64,000 bases of DNA from Sesamum alatum (GCA_034509735.1 JACGWO010000001.1:15144854-15208853), one strand, 5' to 3'. Positions 35,279 through 46,305 are shown, counted from the first letter of the stretch. Notes: generated by a model from the sequence alone, not told the origin. Program-made: numbers and translations.

Positions 35279-35455
35279 CAAATTGTACACTAATTGTACG
35301 AGACTCAAGTGATTACCTCAATAATTATTCATCGCGATTAAAGATTTCTCAAAATAGATACATTATCAAATTGTACATCAGTAGGACAAGACTCAACTGA
35401 TTACCATAATAATTGTTCATCACCATTAGAGATTTCTCAAGACGGGTGCCACAAT
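35279..35455 (+). repeat. Two-copy tandem repeat, about 90 bp
   Basis: Copy 1 starts CAAATTGTACACTAATTGTA (35279) and copy 2 CAAATTGTACATCAGTAGGA (about 35369). Both continue with GACTCAA.TGATTACC, TAATTATTCATC or its variant, and AGATTTCTCAA. Divergence is moderate, so the duplication is old. Confidence 0.7.
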
Positions 35456-35482
35456 CAAGAAGAACGAAACATTAAGGAAATT

Positions 35483-35732
35483 GGGTTAAATGCAATTTGT
35501 CCCTTGTGTTAACCAAAAAGAACAATTACCAATTGTGAAAAAATAATTAGCAATTTACTCCTTGTGTTATTCAAAATACAGCAAATAATCCCATTACAGG
35601 AGGTTTTTTGCTCTGTTTTTATGGAGTTTTTTACTTCATTTTTTAAAATACAGGGAATAAATTGCTATTTATTTTTTCACATAAAATTTTTTGTACACTT
35701 TTCATATCACAAGGGTTAATTACATTTTTCCC
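35483..35732. mobile_element. MITE family A, copy 3
   Basis: Ends GGGTTAAATGCAATTTGTCCC and TAATTACATTTTTCCC (first given in part as GGGTTAAATGCAATTTG). Flanks TAAGGAAATT (35473-35482) and TAAGAAAATT (35733-35742) match at 9 of 10 bases. 250 bp, palindromic. Confidence 0.8.
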
Positions 35733-35898
35733 TAAGAAAATTTAATATTTTGAAAGCTCTTGTAAAATGTAGTAGATACGCTTACTCGTGATGCATGAAA
35801 CATGGGTATATGTGAGCACGTGTAACATGTGGATGTAGGACATATTCATGGTGTCCTAAAACGAACTTTATTGGTATTTTCTTCGGTTTGTCAGAAGA

Positions 35899-36642
35899 GG
35901 CAAAACTGTAAATTTAGTTTCATAGGTTAGGCCCATTTTAAATTTGATCCCACATTTTTTGAAATTTTAATATTAATCCCATATTTCGTGAAAAATAATA
36001 AAGATAGTCCCAAATTTTGCAGAATACACCCTCCCCACTAACGTCGTTAAATAATTAACGGGGCTTCTGCACGTTAGGAAAATTGCAGGAGAAATGAGAC
36101 CAACAAAATGGATTTTTTCGCTATTTTTCACTTGTATTTCATTTTTTTTTTGTTATTGATCACTATTTTTCACTTATATTTTATTTTTTCGCTATTTTAT
36201 TTTTTTGCTTTGTGTTTACATTATTATAATTAGGCTGGAGCCATATATTTTTGTCAACTTTCAGGGATATATTTAATTGCTTCTTTGATAAAGTGTTTAA
36301 ATGTTTTTGATGGTACAAGAATAATGCCATTACTTTTGTCGTTTGTGACTTGGCAAAGCAATTGATGAAATATTTTATGGCTACTTCAACAATAGCAAAA
36401 AAATGAAATACAAGTGAAAAATAGCGAAAAAATCATTTTTTTGGTCTCATTTCTCCTGTAATTTCCCTAACATGCAGAAGCCCCGTTAATTATTTAACGG
36501 CGTTAGTGGGGAGGGTGTATTCTGCAAAGTTTGGGACTATTTTTGTTATTTTTAATAAAATGGATTAATATTAAAATCTCAAAAAGTGTGGGGTCAAATT
36601 TAAAATGAACCTAATCTATAAGACTAAGTTTGCAATTTTGCC
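35899..36642. mobile_element. MITE family E: 744-bp Mutator-type element, 9-bp target duplication
   Basis: Terminal inverted repeats of roughly 240 bp, from GGCAAAACTGTAAATTTAG to CTAAGTTTGCAATTTTGCC, include AACGGGGCTTCTGCA and its mirror TGCAGAAGCCCCGTT. The 9-bp flanks GTCAGAAGA (35890-35898) and GTCGGAAGA (36643-36651) differ at one base. The centre is unique and non-coding. The start resembles the terminus of the full-length MULE at 53923. Confidence 0.9.
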
Positions 36643-36752
36643 GTCGGAAGACGATGTTGGGAGGGACACAAGACCAAATGCACGTGCTCCACTCTACCAC
36701 ACAACTCCAACTACCCTCTAGCATACCCCTAAGTAATGTCGATACCACCAAC

Positions 36753-37067
36753 CACTAAAAAATAATATTTAACTATAATTAATGTTCATGACTAAAAATA
36801 AATAGCAGTAGTGAATAGTCATGCACCACAGTTATATAATGATTATAAATCGTGGTATTTGCTAGTGTGGTTAAAATATTTACCATGACTAAAAGTCATA
36901 GCAAAAGCATTTGTTATGGCTCATAACCATGGCAAAAAGAGTTTTCATAGTGGATAATATAGATTTTTGCAACTGTTTTTGTTTAACCATAGTGAATAAT
37001 AATAATTTACCATAATTTTAGTTCGTAGCCAATAAACTTATAGCCAATAGTGAATTTTTTTCTAGTG
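36753..37067. mobile_element. CACTA-type MITE, 3-bp target duplication
   Basis: It begins CACTAAAAAATAATATT and ends GAATTTTTTTCTAGTG, the CACTA...TAGTG ends of the En/Spm group. The 3 bases AAC flank both sides (36750-36752 and 37068-37070), the duplication length of this group. The inside is made of repeated CATGG/CCATG and ATAGTGAATA pieces. 315 bp. Confidence 0.82.
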
Positions 37068-37613
37068 AACACGATGATTTGTTGATTTCTTTTTTCAAGT
37101 TTCACTTAAATATCATGATTTTAAATTTAATAAAGATATAGAACGACCACTTTATGTGAATGTATCATATGATAGGAGTGGTTGGCCCATGATGCTTCGT
37201 CGAGTGAAAGTAGAGATTGACTTACTAGTTTAATATTGGAGTTATCGTGATTAAGTTGAGCAATGTCTCGATAAATTTTGGCTAAATGAATATTTCGTGA
37301 TGGTTAGATTGAGTAGTGAAAACGGATTCATCTCAATCTATAACATTTTATTCATAAAAAAGGAGATATATTATTTATGTTGAACCTGTAATTGTATGTA
37401 TCTTGATGGGTGCAGTAAAAAATGATATATGTCTCATTTTTATTACTTTGATATATGCATCAATTATTACTGCAGTAGATGTATATGTACCAAAATGGTT
37501 GCGAGCATCGACAAGAATTACATGCAGCTTAGAAATAATAAGATGTTGGTCTCGAGCTATAACTTTTCTCAAGATATTTACAGAATTATTGGAAATTCAA
37601 TTAACGTATTTGT
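37068..37613. other. Intergenic, no gene seen
   Basis: An open frame at 37403-37771 runs into the next transposon and has no known domain. Confidence 0.4.
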
Positions 37614-37621
37614 ATTTGAAC

Positions 37622-38244
37622 CATAGTTTAAAATTTTTATGCGTTTCCATCGAAACTATGGAAACGTTTCTATTTTCGATGTCATGGAAACAAAAATACA
37701 TGATAGTTTCGAAATTATATAGTTGCCTTCGAAACACTTTATTTTTCTTAATTTTCCTTCGAGATCTTTGAGTTTTCTAAGAAATTTTTTATTTTTCCTA
37801 GTTTTTCCACGAAACTTTTGTATCGTATTTTTAGCTAAAAATATATAAATTCTTATGTTATACATAAGTATTTCCTTTAACGATAACAGATTTAATATTA
37901 CGCTAAATTAGTAATGTTATATGTCTAAATATCAACATAATATAGATATTTTACAACACATAGTTAAAAATAAATATTATTTTATTATTTGGTGTCAATA
38001 GCAAATACATTAATTAATAACTCCAAATACATAATTATACTACATAAAAATAATGTTAATTGTCTAAATGATACAAAATTAAACTAGATATAGTTGAATA
38101 AAAAAGAGAAAGATAATATTTTTAATTTTTTCTATAACTATTATGTATGTTTCTTTAATTTTACGATTTTTCTGTAGCGTTTTTGAAATGTTTCTATTAT
38201 TTATAAACTCAAAATATGTGTTGGAAACGAAACTTTAATCCATG
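37622..38244. mobile_element. hAT-type MITE, 8-bp target duplication
   Basis: The left end CATAGTTTAAAATTTTTATG and right end CGAAACTTTAATCCATG are imperfect inverted repeats. A perfect 8-bp duplication ATTTGAAC flanks it (37614-37621 and 38245-38252), the length typical of hAT elements. The inside has repeated TTTC.GAAAC pieces. 623 bp, non-coding. Confidence 0.75.
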
Positions 38245-38578
38245 ATTTGAACTCACAATTACGTACCCAGAATTTCAACTTCAAGTAACGTAGTTTGGAA
38301 GGCTTTTACAATGATGGATATTTTATCATGAGAATATTAATGCATGATTAGATAAATTCATCTTATGTATTAAGATTACTTGATTGGAACAAAAGCAGGA
38401 TAATTGCAAGATTATTTACTGACCATTTTTTTTAAAAAAAAATTATCAAGTCAGATATCGTATCGGATGGTAATAATATTTGCAATGGGGATTTCTGGAA
38501 AATATATCAACTTGTAAGGTCAAAATGGACGAAAGTCAAGTACCTTTGAGGCTATATACGTACTTAGCATTTTTGTCC

Positions 38579-38760
38579 GGAAAAAATGCAAGCAAACTTT
38601 TTGTGATATTGCAAATGAGCAAATTATCCCCCTATGAAAAATAAAATAATAATTTACCCTCATATTAAAGAACATAGGGAGGTAAACTGCTATTTTTCTT
38701 TCATAGAGGAGTAATTTACTCTTTGTAATATCACAGGAAGGTAAATTTCATCAAACTGCC
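38579..38760. mobile_element. MITE family A, copy 4 (degraded)
   Basis: It shares TGTGATATTGCAAATGAGCA and the mirrored AATATCACAGGAAGGTAAAT with the other family A copies, with the fold at AAAGAACATAGGGAGGTAAA. The outer ends are eroded and no target duplication was found. Confidence 0.62.
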
Positions 38761-40351
38761 ATGATGAATCAGGCCGGATAGCTTATCCCACCCAACTCGG
38801 TCTGATTACAATCCAATAATACTCGATTATGAAATCGGATTGTATTATTGTTATGTTGAGCTAATCAAAATGTAAGTAAATGATTGATTGGTCAGCATTA
38901 AGACAAAATTTCGATCCAATCAACCCTAACAAACATGGCCTAGAGCAATCAAAGGATTAGAATTCAATCGGTGTACCATTCTTTTGAGTTATGGAGAAAA
39001 TATACTTTATACTCTATAGTCTATAGGACATATTTATTATTTATGATTGGGCTTGATTTATAACCCAATCACTCTCAAACTCATGTTTACTTGAAAAAAT
39101 ATGGGCCCTTGATTTGATTATAGGGCCCCTTATAATACATTATAAATCCAATATTTGAATATCGGCTCTTGAGGTGGTATTCAAATCATTTAAAAATTGG
39201 GCCAAGTTATAATTTATGCATTGGTCTATAGTCCTTCTGTTGGGTATTATATTTACCTTAATATCCTCAAATGTAGAAAAATTGCAATTTTTCCATAGAG
39301 CCAATTTATATTAACCTACAATTCTACAGCATATCATAGTAAGTAAATAAAATATTATATTAGCTTACAACCATTTATCCCAAACAATATCATTTATTAA
39401 TTTATCACATCGTAATCACATTCAAAGTAGTAAGCATGCTTATAGGACTTGGATGTGATTCATTTAGTGGGGGTAATTGTGTAATTTTCTTCCTCCTTTC
39501 TTTTGAGTAGTTCTCTTGCAATTGCACCCTATGATGTAATCTCCTATTTGCCCTTCAACATTAATTAATTTATTTATTTTTAATAAGAACTTTTTTAGTC
39601 ATAGTAAAATGAATCTACTAATAATTTCTTTTCAAAATATATATTCATTATATCATAAGTGATACATAATGTACCTTCCCTAATACTCTGAAGAAATTAT
39701 ATTGAGTTTAGATTTTTTTTTTATGTAAATCAAGTCTCGTCGATCAAATCAGATATAGCGTCTTGAAATTGATTCATTTATATGTAAATTTTTTTTACCT
39801 ACACACTCAACAATATACATACACTCAAGGTTCGAACCTCCCACAAAAAATTTTTGTATTCGAACCATTGTGTTGTCCCCGACATGTTTACTATGGGGAA
39901 TGGGATTAACATAGCAAATATTAATGTGTGATATTGTTTGGAACTAGGCCATTAAGGACTACTTTTTCCTTTATTTACTTTCCACAACAATATTCAGGAC
40001 AAAAGTGTAGTTTAATGCAATTCAATATTTACTGGTATGTAGAGAAAGATGTATTATTAGATCCATTTATAATTTGGACCATAAACAAGACAAAAGAAAT
40101 GAGCTTAGCTAGCAGTAAAAAAAAGAGTCTGTTGTGCATTAATTGCATGACATGTTAGGTGGTAAATTATTAAAAACTGAACGGCAAAAGCGTCTCATAT
40201 TAAAAAAATGAAGGGCCAAAAAGACAACAAAAAACACTTCTACATCTATAGTAAATGCTCAGCTTATAATCAAGGCCAAAAGTGCTTTGACTCTAATCAT
40301 ACATTTTTGGTGAGAAATCAAGGGTCGGATCAAAAACTCACGGGCCGGACA
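38761..40351. other. Intergenic; possible SINE on the - strand
   Basis: No gene seen. At about 39740-39890, on the - strand, GGTTCGAACCTTGAG is a polymerase III B-box-like motif and the segment ends in an A run. This could be a SINE, but no target duplication or clear A box was found. Confidence 0.35.
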
Positions 40352-41480
40352 TCATATTATATTATTTAAAATGATAACCAACCAATTTTTTAATCTCTTT
40401 CTTAGTTGGATGATTAGGTGGATAACTTATTTTTTCTCCAAATTGCCACATTGACATACTTCCAAATTTAATTTCAATTAGTTAACATTTATAATTTTCC
40501 AATTTACCTTATTTAGATTTCAGTTACATCTTTTTAATCATTATTCCATGTTTTAATGTCTGGTTTAATTAAAATTTTAATATAATTAGATTAAATATTT
40601 TGACCTATGCATCACTTCAAAATATAATATTCTCATTTACATTCTCACTCTTTCACAAAAGCAAACATATATATGTTACTCTATATTGATTATGCCAATT
40701 ATTCTTAATTAAAGTTAATTAATCAATTCTTTGATTAGGTTGTTTAAATAATTTTCTTAATTAAGCTAATTTTAATTACAGCTAATTCTTTGATAAGCCC
40801 ATTAGTTCTCTAACTTTATATGGTTGTGTATTTTAAACATTGTGCAATAATTATGTAATGTTGTTTTACATGTGTTTTTTTAAATTTTGTCTCACTTTAG
40901 TAATTTTTGTTGAATATGTTCTAATTCCTTTTTTTGTGTGTGTGTTGGGGTATTTACCTGGTATAATGTAATAATATTAATGAATTGAGTTATGTGCAAT
41001 AAATAATGTAAAATTAATTTATTTTATATCACTTCTCTCAAGAAAATCACAATGTAATTAGTTAATTCAACATCAATATTGTAAATATAGTCAATGATAT
41101 ATACTTGAACAAATAAATATAATAATTATGATTTTTAAAGTTTAGAGGTTAGTAAACATATTAATTTTAAACTAATATGTTTACTTTTCTGGATATTAGA
41201 AACTCTAATTTTCTCTATAGCTACTTCTACACAGATTCAACCATAAGTATATGTCTACATATAAAGCATAATAAAATACAAATAAACTATCGCAATATAA
41301 TAACATTAAAGAAGATGGTTAAAATTAAATTGCTTAAGAAGATAGATTATTATTTATTTTTTTACATATCTCTTGAAATAGGTTGCTCCTTACCATTGTT
41401 CTTCTTAATCAATCTTTCTGCCTATTCGAGTAATAGAGTTTGTTTATTTTGTTTTAACTTGGGTGTTTATAAAAATTTTA

Positions 41481-41904
41481 GGGTAAATTACATTTATTTC
41501 CCTTGAGGTTTGACATAATTATAAATACCCCATCGTTATTTGAAAAATTACAAATACCCCCATGAGGTTTGTAATTTTAACCAAAGGCCTGAAATTGACC
41601 ACTTTGCCCTTAAATTTTTTATTAAAATTGTAGAAAAATCACCCTAGGAAAATTGCATTATTCCTCTTCTGTCGAAAAAACTTAAGAAACCTCCCCCTAC
41701 GCATTGTAGTACAAAATTTTTTAAGAATTAAATAAAAAATAATTTTGTGCATAAGGACATTTTGGTCAGTTTATCCATAAAATGGATGAAAATGGTTTAT
41801 TTGTTAGACGGTTACAAACCTCAAGCGAGTATTTATAATTTCTCAAATAACGAGGGGGTATTTGTAATTATGTCAAATCTCAGGGGAGGTAGATGTAATT
41901 TACC
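41481..41904. mobile_element. MITE family F, copy 2, perfect 10-bp target duplication
   Basis: Inverted ends GGGTAAATTACATTTATTTC and GGGGAGGTAGATGTAATTTACC (inner part GATGTAATTTACC). Flanked on both sides by AAAAATTTTA (41471-41480 and 41905-41914). It sits inside the Helitron. Internal open frames are not genes. Confidence 0.85.
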
Positions 41905-42717
41905 AAAAATTTTATATTGGATCCTGATATTATATATGTTCTGTGTATCATAAATTATATCTACTTTTAAAGACATGATATAGATCAATGATGCAAGCAA
42001 ATATGCAAACTTTGGTTCTTCAAAGTGTGAAAGTTCTTTAAACATTGAGTCATCATCACATATTAGTCAAAATATTCAGAATTGTAAACCAATTTAGTCT
42101 TCTTGAACTGAATTGTTGGACTAGATGAATAATCTCCACTGAAAAAGAAAAAAAATTATATTCAAAGTTAATATGATATCAATTAGATAACCCCATATGC
42201 TAAATTTGTCGAAGACTACATATTTACTGATATCTTTATCAAATAATTTCAATTCAACAAGGAACATGATCAAGATCCATCGACAATCAAGTCAAAAATA
42301 TGAAAAAAAAGTATGGATAACATGTTTGAAGTATATAGTAAGTCTATTATACATTCTTCAATATTATGAATTTTTTAAATTTAAAAGAGTACTTTGCAAA
42401 TAAATTGATATGATTGAAGTACATAGTAGTTCAATAGGTATTATTTTAGTTTGAAAATTTTTAACTTTTATAATAAAGTACTTATAAGAACTTATTGGAT
42501 GCAATTGTTTTGCTTTGAACCATCCAACACTTATTTAGCTTAGGATTTTGAATTTTTACTTTTATTTATTTATTAGATTTGTTATCCCCGAATTAATGAA
42601 TTTGACATCAATGGAGTTTCAAATGAGTTCAATTTAATTTTATTTGTTATGCATCATTACTTTTTTTTTATTTATTTAAGAAAACATTTGTCGTGTATGT
42701 AAATATTACAAGACATT

Positions 42718-42851
42718 AAGGTATATTTTTAATTATGTAATTCACATATAATAGCTAATACTAAAAAATAATTTTCCAAACAAAGGTATATTTTTAATTA
42801 TGTAATTCATATATAATAGCTAAAACTAAGAAATAATTTGCCAAACAATTT
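42718..42851 (+). repeat. Two-copy tandem repeat, about 67 bp, inside the Helitron
   Basis: AAGGTATATTTTTAATTATG and ATATAATAGCTAA.ACTAA, ending TTTCCAAACAA or TTGCCAAACAA, occur twice in direct orientation with few differences, so the duplication is recent. Confidence 0.75.
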
Positions 42852-42994
42852 TGATCGTCAAGAATAAGTGCATACAATTGCTATCTTGATATTTAAAATA
42901 TTAATTAATTCAAACATAAAATTAAATAAATAATATTAAATATTTAATTCTATCAAAAATTAAATGATCGTGCAACGCACGGATTCGTAACTAG

Positions 42995-43430
42995 TTTAAG
43001 CTAATAACACACTACTTGAGTGATTAATAAGGATATTCTTATTAATCATGCCCTAAAAGTCTAGGAAATCGTGATTATTTCAATATGGATCAAACAACTA
43101 AAGTTAGCCATGAATCTATTGCCTGAATTTGTTGTTACCTCTCCTCCGCAAGCGCATTTCCTCATTTAGGACATCTCAGATTACCTAAGCAAAACTGAAT
43201 GTAAGATTTCTGCCATCTTAGTTCCGAGCTTTGCAACTCCAAAAATGAAATCCCCTGCATCCCGTTACTCATAATTACTTGTTTTTTGCCCCTCGAGAAG
43301 CTATAATAATTGCAATAGTTCCTTGCAATAATACTTTCCACAACTTCTTGTGTAAAGGAAACCAAAAGAAAAAGACTCGAACTGCATGAAATGAAATGAA
43401 CACCCCACCTACCCCCCCATCCTTTCCCAC
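42995..43430. other. Upstream region of UGT85 gene 3
   Basis: Presumed promoter between the Helitron end and the TATA box. No gene called; the - strand open frame at 43162-43365 has no known domain. Confidence 0.45.
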
Positions 43431-43439
43431 ATATAAATG
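43431..43439 (+). promoter_or_regulatory. TATA box of UGT85 gene 3
   Basis: ATATAAATG lies about 75 bases upstream of the ATG at 43507, the same spacing as in UGT85 gene 2. Confidence 0.55.
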
Positions 43440-43506
43440 CACAGGTCGATGTGTCTAGCTACTTAGCAACCATTGTGCAAGAGGTAGGTGAGCAAGAAAG
43501 CCGCAA

Positions 43507-45004
43507 ATGAGGCCTCACGCGGTAGTAATCCCATACCCAGCACAAGGCCACATCGCCCCCGTCCTCCGCCTCGCTAAACTCCTCCATTACAGAGGCTTCT
43601 TCATCACCTTCGTCAACACAGAGTTCAACCACAACCGCCTTGTTCGTGCCCGCGGCCCCGAAGCCGTCAAGGGCCTCGACGACTTCCAGTTCAAGACCAT
43701 CCCAGATGGGCTGCCGCCCTCAGACTCCGATGCAACCCAAGACATCCCCCTCCTCTCCCAGTCCATGTCCAAGAACTGCTTGGCCCCCTTCTTGGACCTC
43801 ATTAACAATCTCAATGATTCACCGGACACTCCAAATGTCAGTTGCATAGTCTCTGATGGAGTCATGAGTTTCACTCTTGATGCTGCTGACAAGTTAAATA
43901 TACCTGAGGTTGTCTTTTTTACTACCAGTGCTTGTGGATTCATGGGCTATCTTCACTACGGCGAACTTGTTGCCAGAGGATATGTCCCTTTTAAAGGTAC
44001 AATTTTGCCAGGTTCTTGATTGAGTTTTTGTTCTTTCTGTTTAGTATTTTCAGCTAATTGGATTTGTTCTTGCAGATGAAAGCTGCTTCACCAATGGATA
44101 TCTGGACACAGAAATCGATTGGATTCCAGGGATGAAAGGAATCCGTCTAAGGGACATTCCCACATTCATCAGGACGACAGATCCAGAAGACATAATGCTC
44201 AACTACAACATTGTGCAGCACGAGAATGCTTCAAGGGCCAGAGCCATCATTTTCAACACATACGACGATTTAGAAGATGAAGTTCTTGAGGCCATTCGTG
44301 CAAAATTCGACAAAGTTTACACAATCGGCCCCCTCCAACTCCTCGAAAACGAGATATACGAGCGAAAACTCACCTCAATCGGCTCAAATCTGTGGAAAGA
44401 GGACATGGGGTGCTTGGACTGGCTAGACCAGAGGGAAGACGCCTCAGTTCTTTACATCAACTTCGGCAGCATCACCCCTCTAACCCCCGATCAGATGGTG
44501 GAGTTCGCCTGGGGGCTTTCCAGCAGCAATCAGCATTTCTTGTGGATAATCAGGCCTGATTTGATTAACGGAAAAGGGTCAGTTCTGCCTGAAGGTTTCT
44601 TGGAGGAGACTAAGGGGAGAGGGCTGATGGTGGGATGGTGCCCTCAGGAGCAGGTTTTGTCCCACCAGGCTGTAGGCGGATTCTTGACGCACTGCGGGTG
44701 GAACTCAACGATTGAGACGATATCGTCAGGAGTTCCGATGGTTTGCTGGCCGTTCTTCGCGGAGCAGCAGACGAATTGCCGATACGCTTGCGCGAAGTGG
44801 GGCGTGGGCGTGGAGATAGAAGGGGATGTGACGAGAGGGAAGGTGGAGGAAATGGTGAGAGTGATGATGGAAGGGGAGAAGGGGAAGGAGATGAGGAAGA
44901 AGGCGTTGGAGTGGAAAGACAAGGCTCGCTTGGCGGCCAAGCGTGGCGGCTCTTCCTTCACCAACTTGGAGACGTTGATCAATGCCACTCTCCTCAACAA
45001 CTAG
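43507..45004 (+). CDS. UGT85-type UDP-glycosyltransferase 3, 2 exons
   Basis: Exons 43507-43996 and 44076-45004 encode 472 aa. The intron is only 79 bp, at the shared phase-1 position after YVPFK. It is a cytosolic family 1 glycosyltransferase. His15 in [10 protein letters not shown] and Asp117 in [10 protein letters not shown] form the catalytic pair. The PSPG box at about 351-394 is canonical (starts [18 protein letters not shown] inside, ends FFAEQ), indicating UDP-glucose as donor. It is closest to UGT85 gene 2: both coding exons have identical lengths and the proteins look roughly 75-80% alike by eye. Codon usage is GC-rich at third positions in exon 1, unlike the AT-rich surroundings. 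The acceptor is unknown; 7-deoxyloganetin-type or cyanohydrin-type acceptors are known for the family. Confidence 0.96.
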
Positions 45005-46220
45005 AACCTTTTTATTTTATCTTATTATTTTACAAAAAAAAAAATTATTGCTATAATATCTTTTTTTTTTTATAATTTTTATTTTGTTGAGCATGGATTT
45101 GAGTTGAATAAAATGAGTTTTGTGTATAATCTTGGAATTGGAAGATCCCGAGTAATTTTTTATTACACTTTAGTATTATATATTGGTGTTATATTTAGAC
45201 GTGTCATTCCATATATTGCGACAGGCCAAATTTTCACTTTTTAATTTTAAAATGAGGAGGGAAATCTAGTTTAAATGCTACTCTGTTGTATCTAATCTTA
45301 CAACGAATGTGTTATGTTTCAATTATAATATATTTCAAGAAAAAAAAAATAATTAACCACATAAGAAATATTATATAGTGGATTGGGTATCATGAAATTT
45401 GATTTGAATAGAAAATTTCTATCGGATCGACTCCCAAACAAGAGAAGGCACGGGCTATTATAGTACCACGACAACAATATTTGTTTTCAATCTCAAGTTT
45501 TTTAATACAAAACCCGAAAAGAAGATTTATCTAGTGAATTTCTTATTAAAGTGCCACATGTTACAAGTTTTTACATTACGGATTATAGTTAGCTAGTGAT
45601 TTGATGTATTTAGATAAAAAATGACTTAGAACCTAAATTTAAAAGGGGATATTGTTAGGATCATTATAACAATTTCAACTAGAATTTTCTGATACTTAAA
45701 TTGATCAGTCTAGGTTTAAGTTATAAGATAATGCGACCTAATTAACCAAATCAAGAAAGTAACCATTGTGTACCTCAGTTTGGGTTATAAAGTGTAGGTT
45801 GGTATGATCATATTCTCATGATCAAGAGTCGAGATTCCAAGTCATGGTCCAGATATGACATGAATTGATAATGATTCGAATAAAAATAGTCAAATCTTGA
45901 TTTCTTTTAAAAATTTCTCATCTAAATGTATGTATTTGTTCTCTTATAGGGCTGGCTATTCCAAACTAACAATAGTACTACTATGCAGTTGACTTTGTGT
46001 ATTTGGAGACCAAATTCCAGCAACCAAAGTCTAGGGTGTAATGAATGTTAGTACACAACTGTGTCTGTACCCATCCCCCTACACATTAATTGAATTTTCA
46101 TTACAGTACAGAGCGTGGAAGCATGATCTCCAACTGCTTTGTACTGCATTTTTGTCCATGTAGTCTTGTACTCTTCCAACTAACCGTCTAGAACCTCTCT
46201 GAACAAAAAATACAACAACA
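45005..46220. other. Intergenic downstream of UGT85 gene 3
   Basis: 3' flank and AT-rich DNA. No gene or defined repeat seen. Confidence 0.5.
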
Positions 46221-46305
46221 GGGGTGGTGGCGCAGTTGGGTAGCGCGTAGGTCTCATAGCTTCTGAGTGATCCTGAGGTCGAGAGTTCGAGCCTCTCTCA
46301 CCCCA
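46221..46305 (+). tRNA. Elongator tRNA-Met (CAT) with 11-nt intron
   Basis: The acceptor stem GGGGTGG pairs with TCACCCC. The D arm GCGCAGTTGGGTAGCGC, the T arm GAGAGTTCGAGCCTCTC and the anticodon CAT are in place. The sequence GCTTCTGAGTG (46259-46269) after CATA is the intron that plant elongator tRNA-Met genes carry 3' of the anticodon. The internal A box (TGGCGCAGTTGG) and B box (AGTTCGAGCCT) are present. It agrees with the Arabidopsis gene as I remember it except for a few bases. A T run (TTTTCTTTTT, about 46318-46327) downstream would stop polymerase III. Confidence 0.95.

Larger units (their letters stand above)
40352..42994 (+). mobile_element. Non-autonomous Helitron, 2643 bp
   Basis: It starts TCATATTATATTATTTAAA after an A and ends with the hairpin CGTGC-AAC-GCACG (42969-42981), nine bases, then CTAG followed by T. 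TC...hairpin-CTAG between A and T is the Helitron signature. There is no RepHel coding sequence. It contains a family F MITE (41481-41904) and a tandem duplication near its 3' end. It ends about 500 bp upstream of UGT85 gene 3. Confidence 0.72.

Noticed and set aside
37403..37771. 122-codon ORF
   Set aside because: Crosses the border of a hAT element and has no domain or codon bias.
41177..41506. 109-codon ORF
   Set aside because: AT-rich chance frame inside a Helitron, running into a MITE. No domain.
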